From: DCFW01 sp963790715
GTDB taxonomy: Bacteria; Bacteroidota; Bacteroidia; Bacteroidales; Bacteroidaceae
NCBI GenBank assembly: GCA_963790715.1
Contig: CAWBPN010000010.1
Coordinates: 412,453-476,452, forward strand
Length of the DNA: 64,000 bases
Direction: 5' to 3'
Positions 27,796-36,830 of the stretch are shown piece by piece. The notes under the pieces were generated by a model that saw nothing but the letters and a program-made list of their open reading frames with translations, made no database searches and was not told where the DNA came from. The translations under genes and the position numbers were made by a program. How positions within the stretch are numbered: the stretch's first letter is position 1; the number at the start of each line of letters is the position of its first letter.

Positions 27796-28326
27796 TTATT
27801 TGCATATTTTTTGAAAGATAATTACATTTTTATATACGTTACCTCTATACAGCCAATCTTTAAGTTGTGCAGTTTGCTCATAATCACGCGATTGAAACAA
27901 ACGTATACAATGGTAATTATCCACTTCAACCCGAGCTATTAATTGATGTAGATGCAGGAATTCAAAAGCATAATCTTCAAGCAACTTCAAAGCCTGCGAT
28001 GCATACCCTTGTTCACGATATTGTTTCTGTAGGCCTATGCCTATTTCAGCACGTTTGTGAAGTGGTGAATAATCCGTTAAATCAACAGTGCCAATAGCTT
28101 TTTGCCCTCCGCGAAGCACAACTATCAGACGCAACTGCTTATCTGCAAAAATATCGTATTGAGATGATTTAATATATTCACGGAACATATAACGGGAATA
28201 CGGCACTGTGAAATTACTAATATCCCACGATTCCGGGTCGTTTTCTATTTGATACATTAAATCAAGATCCTCAGGCTCTACAGCCCGCAATAAAATTTCA
28301 TCATTTATCAAAAACATATTACCCAT
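27796..28326 (-). CDS. GNAT-family N-acetyltransferase
   Basis: The 176-residue product fits the RimJ/RimL/SpeG-like group of GNAT enzymes. LLRAVEPEDLDLMYQIENDP is the usual first strand and helix, IGIGLQKQYREQGYASQALKLL is the acetyl-CoA-binding motif A (QYREQGYA), and NYHCIRLFQSRDYEQTAQLKDWLY is the C-terminal motif. It is cytoplasmic and transfers acetyl from acetyl-CoA to an amine, but the substrate cannot be told. An alternative start is the second Met, three codons in. It lies alone between hairpins. Confidence 0.87.
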   Translation of the reverse strand: MGNMFLINDEILLRAVEPEDLDLMYQIENDPESWDISNFTVPYSRYMFREYIKSSQYDIFADKQLRLIVVLRGGQKAIGTVDLTDYSPLHKRAEIGIGLQKQYREQGYASQALKLLEDYAFEFLHLHQLIARVEVDNYHCIRLFQSRDYEQTAQLKDWLYRGNVYKNVIIFQKICK

Positions 28327-28379
28327 GATTTATCGTAAATAACATTCTACAAACAAATCGTTAATATTTTAAAAACAGC

Positions 28380-28400
28380 AGATAATTATTAGAATTATCT
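28380..28400 (-). terminator. Hairpin at the end of the HAD phosphatase gene
   Basis: AGATAATT and AATTATCT form an 8-bp stem with a five-base loop. T runs follow on both strands (GTCTTTTTTTT rightwards; CTGTTTTT on the minus strand), so it could work in either direction. Confidence 0.6.
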
Positions 28401-28874
28401 GTCTTTTTTTTCAAACAATAAGCCTAAGCGCACAAGCCAATTATGCTTAATTTTACGTCCGTTTATATCACGTGTCAACATTAACTCATCACTTAATATG
28501 CCGATATTGCCGTTAAGGAATTCTCCACTGGATATCATTTGATATATAACACCCCAGTCTGGCAGTCCGCCAAGATTACGATCATCTATAAAAAGATCTA
28601 CCTGTAACTTACGTGAATAATGCTTACTGTTAGGATCAGAAACATCCTCTTCAGGATAATTCTTGTTTACTGCATAAAAGTCAAGCCCACGTTTATGGCA
28701 ATAGTCAACCGCTTCCTTAAGTAAGTGTCCGCGGCGTACAGACCAAAGGATTATTTGACATTGTTTTTCGCGTTGAAGGCGAATAAGAGTTTCTATGGCA
28801 AAAGGTATTTCTTTGCCAATTTCAGGATATGCATGCTCAACAAGCGTGCCATCAAAATCTACAGCTATTATCAT
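28395..28874 (-). CDS. HAD-type phosphatase of the BT0820 kind
   Basis: From the ATG at 28874 the product has 159 residues. It opens with MIIAVDFDGTLVEH, the HAD motif I (DxDGT), with SVRRGHLLKEAVDYC as motif II region and DLFIDDRNLGG as the DD of motif IV. It resembles the Bacteroides BT0820 family of small cytoplasmic HAD phosphatases of unknown natural substrate. The ATG overlaps the stop of the upstream membrane-protein gene (ATGA), which decides this start over a longer reading from 28964. Confidence 0.85.
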   Translation of the reverse strand: MIIAVDFDGTLVEHAYPEIGKEIPFAIETLIRLQREKQCQIILWSVRRGHLLKEAVDYCHKRGLDFYAVNKNYPEEDVSDPNSKHYSRKLQVDLFIDDRNLGGLPDWGVIYQMISSGEFLNGNIGILSDELMLTRDINGRKIKHNWLVRLGLLFEKKDR

Positions 28875-29323
28875 TTTTCTTCTTTCTCTATTTTTAATTC
28901 CCTGCGCACACGCTTTACACTTGGATGGCAATATAATGTAAACGCAAAAACCATCAGTGCGCAAAAAAACATTTCTGATTTTACAACAAAATAATATACT
29001 ATTACATCACACAACGTAACAATATAAAGGGCAGCTATTCGAATAAGAGCCCATTTGTAATATGATTTTAAAGCATGCTCCGAGTCTTTACCATCTGTTT
29101 TAGCCAACTTCAAATCAAATAATTTTAATGAAAACGGTATTACTGCAATGGAAAGCAATACCCCTATTGTTGTACACATATATTGAACCATTGTATTGTC
29201 TTTCAATAAATATTGAGGCAAAACACCCAGTTCGAACAACGTACAAACAACAATCAAAACAACAAAAAATAGATATGACAATAATTTAAGTCTTCTGACT
29301 ACATCTTTAATTTTTTCATCCAT
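28871..29323 (-). CDS. Conserved four-helix membrane protein downstream of recR
   Basis: The 150-residue product has four hydrophobic segments (about residues 15-35, 47-67, 88-108 and 110-128) and a charged C-terminus (RRELKIEKEEK). No characterised family is recognised. The start at 29323 (MDEKIKD) keeps it clear of the recR stop, whereas the longer reading would overlap recR. It is coupled to the HAD phosphatase gene by an ATGA overlap and follows recR after 10 bp, so the three form one transcript. Confidence 0.7.
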   Translation of the reverse strand: MDEKIKDVVRRLKLLSYLFFVVLIVVCTLFELGVLPQYLLKDNTMVQYMCTTIGVLLSIAVIPFSLKLFDLKLAKTDGKDSEHALKSYYKWALIRIAALYIVTLCDVIVYYFVVKSEMFFCALMVFAFTLYCHPSVKRVRRELKIEKEEK

Positions 29324-29333
29324 GATTTTTATT

Positions 29334-29954
29334 TTATTCCTCAGAATTAACTCTATACAATATACGGCTTTGAATGGATCTGCCAAGCGTCACTTCATCA
29401 ATATATTCCAATTCATTTCCAACAGTGATACCTCGTGAAAGGATGCTGAACTTTACATCGGTACTCTGTAACTTCTTATAGATATAAAAATTAGTGGTAT
29501 CCCCTTCCATTGTGGGACTTAGAGCAAAAATAATTTCATTTATGCCTCCGGCTTTCACTCTTCCAATAAGACTCTCTATCTCAAGATCGCTATATGAAAT
29601 GCCGTCTACAGGAGAAATCATGCCTCCCAGCACATGATACACTCCATTGTATTGCTGCGTATGCTCGATAGACATAACATCACGCACATTCTCAACAACG
29701 CAAACAGTAGAATGATCACGCCGTGAATTGGCACAGATCTCACATGTGTCCGACTCACTGATATTATGGCAAACACTACAATATTTTACATGACTTCGCA
29801 ATTCAACAATGGCATTTGCAAAGCCTTCAACCGATTCTTTATCACGACGCAACATCGAAAGAACCATCTTTAGCGCCGTTTTACGACCGACACCGGGTAA
29901 CTTATAAAATTCATCTACAGCTTTTTCAAGCAAAACTGAAGGATAATGTTCCAT
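29334..29954 (-). CDS. recR: Recombination protein RecR
   Basis: The 206-residue protein has the full RecR layout. A helix-hairpin-helix region lies at the start (LPGVGRKTALKMVL). The four-cysteine zinc motif CSVCHNISESDTCEIC follows, and the Toprim domain begins VCVVENVRDVMSIE and carries GVYHVLGGMISPVDGI. With RecF and RecO it helps load RecA at single-strand gaps. It is the first gene of a minus-strand unit with the small membrane protein and the HAD phosphatase, and is divergent from ysxC. Confidence 0.97.
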   Translation of the reverse strand: MEHYPSVLLEKAVDEFYKLPGVGRKTALKMVLSMLRRDKESVEGFANAIVELRSHVKYCSVCHNISESDTCEICANSRRDHSTVCVVENVRDVMSIEHTQQYNGVYHVLGGMISPVDGISYSDLEIESLIGRVKAGGINEIIFALSPTMEGDTTNFYIYKKLQSTDVKFSILSRGITVGNELEYIDEVTLGRSIQSRILYRVNSEE

Positions 29955-30001
29955 AAATTATTTTCATTACTAATCAGCCACAAATATAGATATTTTTTGC
30001 T

Positions 30002-30009
30002 TATCTTTG
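30002..30009 (+). promoter_or_regulatory. -7 box TATCTTTG upstream of ysxC
   Basis: It is an exact TAnnTTTG match 31 bases before the ATG at 30040. T-rich sequence including TTTTTTGC lies about 10 bases upstream. Confidence 0.6.
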
Positions 30010-30039
30010 CTGCCTGATAAAAATTTAAATTCATCAACC

Positions 30040-30648
30040 ATGGAAATAAAAAAGGCTATATTCATTAGCAGCAGCATTGATGTGGATAAATGCCCCCAAA
30101 CCGACAAACCTGAATATGCATTCATCGGACGCTCCAATGTTGGCAAATCAAGCTTAATCAACATGCTCACCGGGCATAAGAATTTAGCCTTAACTTCGGC
30201 TTCACCGGGAAAAACCACATTAATCAATCATTTCCTGGTCAATGACAAATGGTACCTGGTAGACTTGCCGGGTTACGGCTATGCAACACGAAACAAAACG
30301 CAAAAAGAAAAAATTCAAAAGATAATATATGATTATATTTTAAAGCGTGAACAAATGCTGAATCTTTTTCTTCTGATAGATTCAAGACTTGAACCTCAGC
30401 CAATAGATATAAAATTTATGGAATTTCTGGGTGAAAACGAAGTGCCTTTTGCCATCGTTTTTACCAAAGCTGATAAATTGGGTTCTGAAAAGACAAAAAA
30501 TAATATCAAATCATACTTGGATACAATTAAAGAACAGTGGGAGGAAATTCCTCAATATTTCATTACGTCATCGGAAAAGAAAATCGGTAAAGAAGAAATT
30601 TTAAAGTATATTTCTTCAATTAATAATAAAGTTATAACAAATAAATAA
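30040..30648 (+). CDS. ysxC: Ribosome-biogenesis GTPase YsxC/EngB
   Basis: The 202-residue protein shows the EngB pattern: GRSNVGKSSLINML (G1), SPGKTTLINHF (G2 region), VDLPGYGYA (G3 with the typical GYGYA) and TKADKLG (G4), ending with SSEKKIGKEE (G5). It assists assembly of the large ribosomal subunit. The ATG at 30040 is preferred to one at 30007 because it gives the family N-terminus and clears the -7 box. The DUF4923-type gene follows after one base. Confidence 0.96.
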   Translation: MEIKKAIFISSSIDVDKCPQTDKPEYAFIGRSNVGKSSLINMLTGHKNLALTSASPGKTTLINHFLVNDKWYLVDLPGYGYATRNKTQKEKIQKIIYDYILKREQMLNLFLLIDSRLEPQPIDIKFMEFLGENEVPFAIVFTKADKLGSEKTKNNIKSYLDTIKEQWEEIPQYFITSSEKKIGKEEILKYISSINNKVITNK

Positions 30649-30649
30649 A

Positions 30650-31288
30650 ATGAAAAGTAAAATCTTATTTTTTGTAACATCATTTGGTTTAATGACAAAT
30701 GTTTTTAATACTAATGCACAAAGTATAGGCGGAATATCATTGGATAATCTTGCAAATTCTGCCAAATCAACAGTTAACAGTGCTGTTTCTTCGGCAAAAA
30801 GCCTCATTTCAAACAATAAAGCGACTACCGATAATGCAATGCTGGGATTATGGAATTATAATGGTACTGCTTGCAAATTCAAAACTGAGAATTTATTAAA
30901 GAAAGCCGGTGGCGCTATTGCTGCTAAAGCTGTTGAAAGCGAGATGGACGGCAAATGTAAAAACTTAGGTATAGAAAAGGGTAATACATCTTTTGAGTTT
31001 AAAAACGACAACAGCTTCACAATGAAATGGAGCACTCACAGCATCGGTGGAAAATACGTGTATGACCCAACTCAAAATAAAGTTACTCTTAGATATAATA
31101 TATTACTCAGTGAAAATGCTCAAGTAAAATTAAGCGGTAATAAGATGACACTACTGTTCGATGCAGACAAGCTGTTGAAACTATTTTCATTTATGGGTAG
31201 CATGAGTGGAGATCTCACAATAAAGACAGCCGCAAGTCTGGCAAAAAGTTATGATGGAATGCTGGTAGGTTTTGACCTGAAGAAATAA
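30650..31288 (+). CDS. DUF4923-type exported lipocalin-like protein
   Basis: The 212-residue product has a signal peptide (cleavage near NTNAQ), a Ser/Ala-rich helical stretch (SAKSTVNSAVSSAKSL) and then a beta-rich domain starting LGLWNYNGTACKF and ending YDGMLVGFDLKK. This fits the Bacteroidales DUF4923 family, which has a lipocalin-like fold and no known function. It starts one base after ysxC, so it is probably co-transcribed, and a terminator follows. Confidence 0.8.
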   Translation: MKSKILFFVTSFGLMTNVFNTNAQSIGGISLDNLANSAKSTVNSAVSSAKSLISNNKATTDNAMLGLWNYNGTACKFKTENLLKKAGGAIAAKAVESEMDGKCKNLGIEKGNTSFEFKNDNSFTMKWSTHSIGGKYVYDPTQNKVTLRYNILLSENAQVKLSGNKMTLLFDADKLLKLFSFMGSMSGDLTIKTAASLAKSYDGMLVGFDLKK

Positions 31289-31311
31289 ATAATATAATCG
31301 ACTATATTATA

Positions 31312-31342
31312 AAAAGGGGATGCGACATATGCACATCCCTTT
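31312..31342 (+). terminator. Terminator between the DUF4923-type gene and eda
   Basis: AAAAGGGGATG pairs with CATCCCTTTT around a short loop, flanked by A and T runs, so it can serve both converging genes. Confidence 0.75.
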
Positions 31343-31375
31343 TATTATACTCTCAATTTAATATTAAATATGAAA

Positions 31376-32050
31376 TTACTTCTTGCGAGCTTCAGCAATA
31401 TACGACAAAGCGTCTTTTGCTTTTGCTGTAATTGCAGCCCAATTTTTTGAAGCTATTACATCTTTCGGGAACAATTTCGAACCCATTCCTACACACATTA
31501 CACCTGCATTAATCCATTCGGTTAAATTTTCTCTGGTAGGTTCTACACCACCTGTAACCATCAACATAGACCATGGCATAGGAGCTTTCATGTTCTTTAC
31601 AAAAGAAGGACCACCAACATTAGGTGCAGGGAATACCTTTACCAAATCACATCCTACTTCCTGGGCAAAGCCTATTTCAGAAACAGACCCACATCCGGGA
31701 GTATATGGTACGGTGCGACGATTACAAACTTTAGCTATGTCGGGATTAAACAATGGACCTACTATAAAATTGGCACCTAATTGAAGATACAATGAAGCTG
31801 TTCCTGCATCAACAACAGATCCGGCTCCCAAAATCATATCAGGGCACTCTTTGGCTATCCATTTGTTAACCTCTTCAAACACCTCGTGCGCATAATCGCC
31901 ACGATTGGTAAATTCAAAAGCACGTACACCACCTTCGTAACAAGCCTTGACAACTTGTTTCGTAATTTCAACATCTTTATTATAAAAAACAGGAACCATT
32001 CCCGTGCTACTAATTGCTCCTAAAACTTGGAGCTTATTAAATCTTGCCAT
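31376..32050 (-). CDS. eda: KDPG/KHG aldolase
   Basis: The 224-residue protein follows the class I KDPG aldolase pattern. The Glu of AFEFTNRGDYA, GAGSVVDAGTA and the Schiff-base lysine in CDLVKVFPA are present, with MVTGGVEPTRENL as the phosphate-binding end. It splits 2-keto-3-deoxy-6-phosphogluconate to pyruvate and glyceraldehyde-3-phosphate. The gene for the kinase that makes this substrate is 31 bp upstream, so the two form an operon for the last steps of hexuronate breakdown. Confidence 0.95.
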   Translation of the reverse strand: MARFNKLQVLGAISSTGMVPVFYNKDVEITKQVVKACYEGGVRAFEFTNRGDYAHEVFEEVNKWIAKECPDMILGAGSVVDAGTASLYLQLGANFIVGPLFNPDIAKVCNRRTVPYTPGCGSVSEIGFAQEVGCDLVKVFPAPNVGGPSFVKNMKAPMPWSMLMVTGGVEPTRENLTEWINAGVMCVGMGSKLFPKDVIASKNWAAITAKAKDALSYIAEARKK

Positions 32051-32081
32051 TTTTTAAATATTAAATAAACACCTTTATATA

Positions 32082-33125
32082 TTATCTGGCAACACGACCT
32101 GAACCGTCACCGTTCATCAAACTCTCAACTTCATCAACTGTCACCAAATTGTAATCGCCGTAAATTGTATGCTTCAGACAAGAAGCTGCTACTGCAAAAT
32201 CCAAGGCTTTCTGATCATCTTCCTTATAAGTAATCAGACCGTAAATCAAACCGCCCATGAATGAATCGCCACCGCCGACACGGTCAACAATATGAGTAAT
32301 ATCATATCTCTTCGACATTTTTAATGATCCGTTGCTGTAAAGAACGCCACCCCATGTATTATGATTTGCATTTATGGCGCCACGTAATGTAATTATAACT
32401 TTCTTTGCGCGCGGGAACTTTTTCATCATCTGAGTGCAAACAGATTCGAATTCCGATTCATCAATCTCACCGTTAGTTTTAGTAACATCGAAGTTTTCAG
32501 GTTTGATGCCGAATACTTTATCGCAATCTTCCTCATTACCTAAAATCACATCACAACCTTCAACCAATGCCTGCATCACTTCACGCGGTGTTTTGCCGTA
32601 TTTCCAAAGTTTCTTACGATAATTCAAATCACATGATACTGTAATGCCCAACTCATTGGCAGCATGAACAGCCTCAAGACAAACGTCGGCAGCACCTTGG
32701 GAAAGAGCAGGAGTAATACCTGTCCAATGGAACCACTGGGCATCCTTGAATACTTCTTTCCAATTTATCATGCCTGATTTTATTTCGGCAATTGATGAAT
32801 TTGCACGATCATATACGACTTTAGAACCACGGGCTACAGCACCTGTCTCTAAATAATAAATACCTAAACGATCGCCACCATATATAATATGATCAACACC
32901 TACATTATGTGAACGCAGATCCATAACACATGATTTTGCTATGTCATTCTCAGGTAAACGCGTTACAAATTGTGTACCGATTCCATAGTTAGCGAGTGAA
33001 ACGGCTACATTAGCCTCACCTCCACCAAAGGTTGCATTATACTCTTTTGCTTGTGAAAAGCGGAGATATCCGGGAGTCGCCAAACGCAACATAATCTCTC
33101 CAAAGGTTACAACTTTTTTCTCCAT
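32082..33125 (-). CDS. kdgK: 2-keto-3-deoxygluconate kinase, PfkB family
   Basis: The 347-residue protein has the ribokinase/PfkB layout, with TFGEIMLRLATPG at the start, FGGGEANVAVSLANYG for sugar binding and DRVGGGDSFMGGLIYGL as the C-terminal ATP and anion-hole motif with the catalytic Asp. It phosphorylates 2-keto-3-deoxygluconate for the aldolase encoded immediately downstream. Its promoter, on the minus strand at about 33216-33246, overlaps that of the divergent regulator gene. Confidence 0.92.
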   Translation of the reverse strand: MEKKVVTFGEIMLRLATPGYLRFSQAKEYNATFGGGEANVAVSLANYGIGTQFVTRLPENDIAKSCVMDLRSHNVGVDHIIYGGDRLGIYYLETGAVARGSKVVYDRANSSIAEIKSGMINWKEVFKDAQWFHWTGITPALSQGAADVCLEAVHAANELGITVSCDLNYRKKLWKYGKTPREVMQALVEGCDVILGNEEDCDKVFGIKPENFDVTKTNGEIDESEFESVCTQMMKKFPRAKKVIITLRGAINANHNTWGGVLYSNGSLKMSKRYDITHIVDRVGGGDSFMGGLIYGLITYKEDDQKALDFAVAASCLKHTIYGDYNLVTVDEVESLMNGDGSGRVAR

Positions 33126-33215
33126 AATATACTATAATTATTATTGATAAATTAATAACATATAAACACCTTGAAATAAAGAATAAAACAAACGTTATTT
33201 CTCCGTGTACGCACA

Positions 33216-33246
33216 CAAAAGTATAACTTTTTTTGTTCAGAACAAA
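33216..33246 (-). promoter_or_regulatory. kdgK-eda promoter
   Basis: On the minus strand the -7 box TACTTTTG (plus CAAAAGTA, 33216-33223) and a TTTG (plus CAAA, 33243-33246) are 19 bases apart. The -33 part lies within the palindrome at 33230-33248. Confidence 0.7.
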
Positions 33247-33248
33247 AA
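33230..33248. promoter_or_regulatory. Palindromic operator candidate in the divergent kdgK/regulator region
   Basis: TTTTTGTTCAGAACAAAAA is a perfect 19-bp palindrome around a central A, the size and symmetry expected of a LacI-family operator. It covers the -33 elements of both divergent promoters, so a bound repressor would shut both. Confidence 0.7.
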
Positions 33249-33263
33249 TTAAATCTATATTTG
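33232..33263 (+). promoter_or_regulatory. Promoter of the LacI-type regulator and uxaA
   Basis: TTTG at 33232-33235 and TATATTTG at 33256-33263 are 20 bases apart, with the ATG 56 bases further on. Confidence 0.7.
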
Positions 33264-33318
33264 CAATAAAAAGTACAAAGAATTAGTTTTATTTAAAATA
33301 CTACGTATCCAACATACG

Positions 33319-34396
33319 ATGAAAGAGGTAAAAAACAGAATAAGAATCAAAGATATAGCTGCTATGGCCAAAGTCTCTGTCGGTACGGTAGACAGGGTTT
33401 TGCATAACAGAGGAGGTGTTTCGGAAGTCAATTACCAAAAGGTAAAAGAAATAATGAGCAAGCTTAAATACGAGCCCAACATGTACGCAAGCGCATTAGC
33501 CTCAAATAAAAAATATCTATTCGGATGCTTGTTCCCCAACCATAAAAACGGTGAATACTGGACTGCTGTAGAAAATGGAATTCAAGAGGCGCTAAAGACA
33601 TACTCAGATTTTAATGTATCAATTAAAATTAAATATTATGACCCATTTGAATACAGTTCTTTCATTGCTTCCGGGAATGAATTGCTTGAAAGTCAACCGA
33701 ACGGTATGCTTCTCACCCCGTCCGATCCCAAAATGACTAAGCAAATTACAGATGCGATGAAGAAAAAGAAAATTCCATATATCTTTTTAGACTTTAATAT
33801 TCCAGACTTGTCGCCATTGGCCTTTTATGGACAAAACTCCGTAAAAAGCGGTTATATAGCTGCTAAATTTTTAATGATGATGGCAGATAAGGCGACCAAC
33901 GAAATAGCAATATTCAGGCAAATAAAAGATGGAATAATAGGTTCAAATCAACAAGAATACCGGGAAATCGGATTCAGACAATACATGAAAGAACATTATC
34001 CCAACTGTAAAATATCTGTCATGAACATACATATTCGTGATTTGGAAGAAGGAGATGAAGGTATGTTCGAACATTTTTTTCAAGCAACATTCCAATATTA
34101 AAAACGGCATCACTTTTAATTCAAAAGTATATATAATAGGTGAATTCCTTAAAAAGTATAACATTAAGCCGTTCAACTTAATGGGATATGATTTACTGAA
34201 TAGGAATGTTACATGTTTACGCGACGGTAATGTGTCAATGCTTATAGCTCAAAAGCCGGAAGACCAAGGTTACATGGGCATAACATCGCTATGTAAACAC
34301 TTAATTTTAAAGAAGCCTATCCAAGCAATAAATTACATGCCGATTGACTTATTAACTGTAGAAAATATTGATTTTTACATGAATTTCCATAAATAA
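33319..34396 (+). pseudogene. LacI-family regulator split by a one-base frameshift at a T7 run
   Basis: Read as one protein it has about 358 residues. The N-terminal LacI helix-turn-helix is IKDIAAMAKVSVGTVDRVLHNRGGVSE, and a periplasmic-binding-like sensor domain follows. The first frame stops at 34099. The next frame, reached by dropping one T from the T7 run at 34074-34080, gives HFFKQHSNIKNGITFNSKVYIIGEF, where KNGITFNS fits the family. It sits between kdgK-eda and uxaA and presumably senses a hexuronate intermediate. The operator candidate lies just upstream. Either a recent inactivation, phase variation at the homopolymer or a sequencing error. Confidence 0.85.
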
Positions 34397-34407
34397 AACA
34401 GACAAAT

Positions 34408-35898
34408 ATGTTTACAAAATTTATAAAGATTAATACTGCCGACAACGTTGCAGTAGCTATTGAGCCATTGAAAAAAGGTGAGAAAGTAACAATAAATGAC
34501 CTCAATATAACAATAAAAGAAGAAATACCGGCCGGACATAAATTTGCTTTGACTGATATCGAGGCTAATGAGAATGTCATTAAATACGGGTGTCCCATAG
34601 GACATGCCATTAATAAAATCAATGCAGGAGAATGGGTTAATGAGCACACCATCAAAACAAATTTGGGAGGACTGCTTAACTATACATACAATCCAGTTAA
34701 AATTGAGACTAATATTCCAAATAAAGGATTGACATTTAAAGGTTATCGCCGCAAAAACGGTGATGTAGGAATTAGGAATGAAATATGGATTGTACCTACC
34801 GTAGGATGTGTAAACGGTATTATAAAAGAACTGGCAGATGCATTACGCAAAGAGACTAATTGCGAAGGGATAGACTCCATTAATGCCTTTCCTCATAATT
34901 ATGGTTGCTCTCAATTAGGAGATGATCATGAAAATACGAAGAAAATCCTGCGCAACATAGTGCTGCATCCGAATGCAGGTGCAGTATTGGTGGTAGGATT
35001 AGGATGCGAGAATAACCAACCTGATGTATTTGAGAAATTTTTGGGCGACTATGATCATGACAGAATTAAGTTCATGGTTACTCAAAAAGTTGATGATGAA
35101 TTTGAAGAGGGAATGAAAATTCTGCACCAACTATATTCTTTGGCCAAAAAAGATAAACGCGAAGACATACCATTTGGAGAATTGCGTGTTGGGTTGAAAT
35201 GCGGTGGTTCAGACGGTTTCTCGGGGATTACGGCAAATCCTTTATTGGGAATGTTCAGTGATTTTTTGGTTGCGCAAGGAGGAACTACGGTACTTACCGA
35301 AGTACCTGAAATGTTTGGCGCCGAAACAATATTAATGAACAGATGTAAGACACCTGAGCTTTTTGACAAAACAGTAAAATTAATAAACGACTTCAAGGAT
35401 TATTTCTTATCGCATAATGAACCTGTAGGAGAAAATCCATCTCCTGGAAACAAAGCAGGAGGTATATCGACGCTTGAAGATAAAGCTTTGGGATGCACAC
35501 AAAAATGCGGTTCAAGCGCAGTTTGCGGAGTGATGCAGTATGGTGAAAGATTGCATACCAAGGGGCTGAATCTACTAAGTGCCCCCGGTAATGATTTAGT
35601 AGCTGCAACAGCTTTAGCTTCATGCGGATGCCACTTGGTGCTTTTTACCACAGGAAGAGGTACGCCATTCGGGACTTTCGTACCTACGGTGAAAATATCC
35701 ACGAACAGTAATCTTGCCAAGCATAAACCGAACTGGATAGATTTTAATGCAGGAGTGATACTCGAAAACGAGCCTATGCAAGATACTCTTGAAAAATTCA
35801 TAAAGTATATTATTAATGTGGCAGATGGAGAATTTGCCAATAATGAGAAAAAAGGTTATCAGGAAATCTCTATATTCAAAAATGGAGTAACACTGTAA
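34408..35898 (+). CDS. uxaA: Altronate dehydratase (UxaA family)
   Basis: The 496-residue protein joins an N-terminal SAF-like domain (DNVAVAIEPLKKGEKV, GHKFALTDI) to the UxaA domain with GYRRKNGDVGIRNEIWIVPTVGCVN at its start. Conserved cysteine motifs include VVGLGCENNQ, LKCGGSDGFSG and GCTQKCGSSAVCG. It removes water from altronate to give 2-keto-3-deoxygluconate, the substrate of the nearby kinase, on the galacturonate route. It follows the regulator gene after 11 bp and is probably expressed with it. The isomerase and oxidoreductase genes (UxaC, UxaB) are not in the window. Confidence 0.92.
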   Translation: MFTKFIKINTADNVAVAIEPLKKGEKVTINDLNITIKEEIPAGHKFALTDIEANENVIKYGCPIGHAINKINAGEWVNEHTIKTNLGGLLNYTYNPVKIETNIPNKGLTFKGYRRKNGDVGIRNEIWIVPTVGCVNGIIKELADALRKETNCEGIDSINAFPHNYGCSQLGDDHENTKKILRNIVLHPNAGAVLVVGLGCENNQPDVFEKFLGDYDHDRIKFMVTQKVDDEFEEGMKILHQLYSLAKKDKREDIPFGELRVGLKCGGSDGFSGITANPLLGMFSDFLVAQGGTTVLTEVPEMFGAETILMNRCKTPELFDKTVKLINDFKDYFLSHNEPVGENPSPGNKAGGISTLEDKALGCTQKCGSSAVCGVMQYGERLHTKGLNLLSAPGNDLVAATALASCGCHLVLFTTGRGTPFGTFVPTVKISTNSNLAKHKPNWIDFNAGVILENEPMQDTLEKFIKYIINVADGEFANNEKKGYQEISIFKNGVTL

Positions 35899-35919
35899 AT
35901 TATCCATTAAAAAATAAAA

Positions 35920-35961
35920 ATCCTTATATTTCCTCTAAAAACTCAAAGGAAATATAAGGAT
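35920..35961 (+). terminator. Terminator after uxaA
   Basis: TCCTTATATTTCCT (35921-35934) pairs perfectly with AGGAAATATAAGGA (35947-35960) around a 12-base loop, followed by TATTTAGATTTT. Confidence 0.75.
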
Positions 35962-35977
35962 ATTTAGATTTTATATC

Positions 35978-35985
35978 TAACTTTG
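35978..35985 (+). promoter_or_regulatory. -7 box TAACTTTG for the polysaccharide export genes
   Basis: It is an exact TAnnTTTG match 26 bases before the ATG at 36012. Confidence 0.6.
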
Positions 35986-36011
35986 TCAACAAAACAATAT
36001 CTCACCGAAAA

Positions 36012-36815
36012 ATGAAAAAAGTCATATTAGCAGAACTGTTATTGGCAATAATTTGTTGTTCATGCGTTTCGAAAAAAGAAATGGTATATTTGCAAGGAGC
36101 TGAGAAATATGAACAAAAGCCAGACACAATAAGACAAAATTATGAAGTAGTTATTCAAGATGATGACCTTCTATCTATAACAGTTAGTAGTAAAGATAAA
36201 GAATTGCTTGAGCCTTTCGGAAATAATTTTTTATTTGGTACAAGTGGCGCACAAGGTAGTTCACAAGCCTCCGCACAAAGCGATGTAACATACTTTCGTG
36301 TAGATCATGACGGAAATATTGTGCTTCCTATATTAGGTTCGATACATGCAGTAGGCTTAACGCGTGCCCAACTGGCAGAAAGCATAAAAATGAAAATTAT
36401 TGATTTGAAATACATAAAAGATCCGATAGTCAACGTCAAACTTAAGAATTTTAAAATATCTGTCTTGGGAGCCGTAAATAAGCCTGGACAATATATAATT
36501 GACGGAGAACGCGTGACTGTACTTGAAGCTTTGGCAGATGCCGGAGACCTTGCTATAGGGGGGCTGCGTAAGAACATATTATTGCTTAGAGAGGTTAACG
36601 GTAAAAGAACAACACATATATTAGACTTGACAAATGCCAATTTGATAGACTCACCTTATTATTATATGCAACAAAATGACGTTTTATACGTTGAGCCAAA
36701 CTCAAGTATTACAGTACAGGGCAGCCCTGCATACACGTATGTCGGCGTCAGCGGTACAATAGTATCGGTACTCGTATCTTTAGCTTCATTAACAATAACT
36801 TTAATCAGGAAATAA
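36012..36815 (+). CDS. Polysaccharide export lipoprotein (Wza-like, Poly_export/SLBB)
   Basis: The 267-residue protein has a lipoprotein signal peptide (cysteine in ICCSCVSKK), a Poly_export domain (YEVVIQDDDLLSITVSS, then DGNIVLPILGSIHAVGLTRAQL) and an SLBB domain (KISVLGAVNKPGQYII, TVLEALADAGDL). A hydrophobic C-terminal helix is followed by basic residues (TITLIRK). It forms the outer-membrane side of a capsule or exopolysaccharide exporter. It pairs with the tyrosine-kinase gene 15 bp downstream; no flippase, polymerase or glycosyltransferase is adjacent. Confidence 0.93.
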   Translation: MKKVILAELLLAIICCSCVSKKEMVYLQGAEKYEQKPDTIRQNYEVVIQDDDLLSITVSSKDKELLEPFGNNFLFGTSGAQGSSQASAQSDVTYFRVDHDGNIVLPILGSIHAVGLTRAQLAESIKMKIIDLKYIKDPIVNVKLKNFKISVLGAVNKPGQYIIDGERVTVLEALADAGDLAIGGLRKNILLLREVNGKRTTHILDLTNANLIDSPYYYMQQNDVLYVEPNSSITVQGSPAYTYVGVSGTIVSVLVSLASLTITLIRK

Positions 36816-36830
36816 GTAAGATTAACAACT

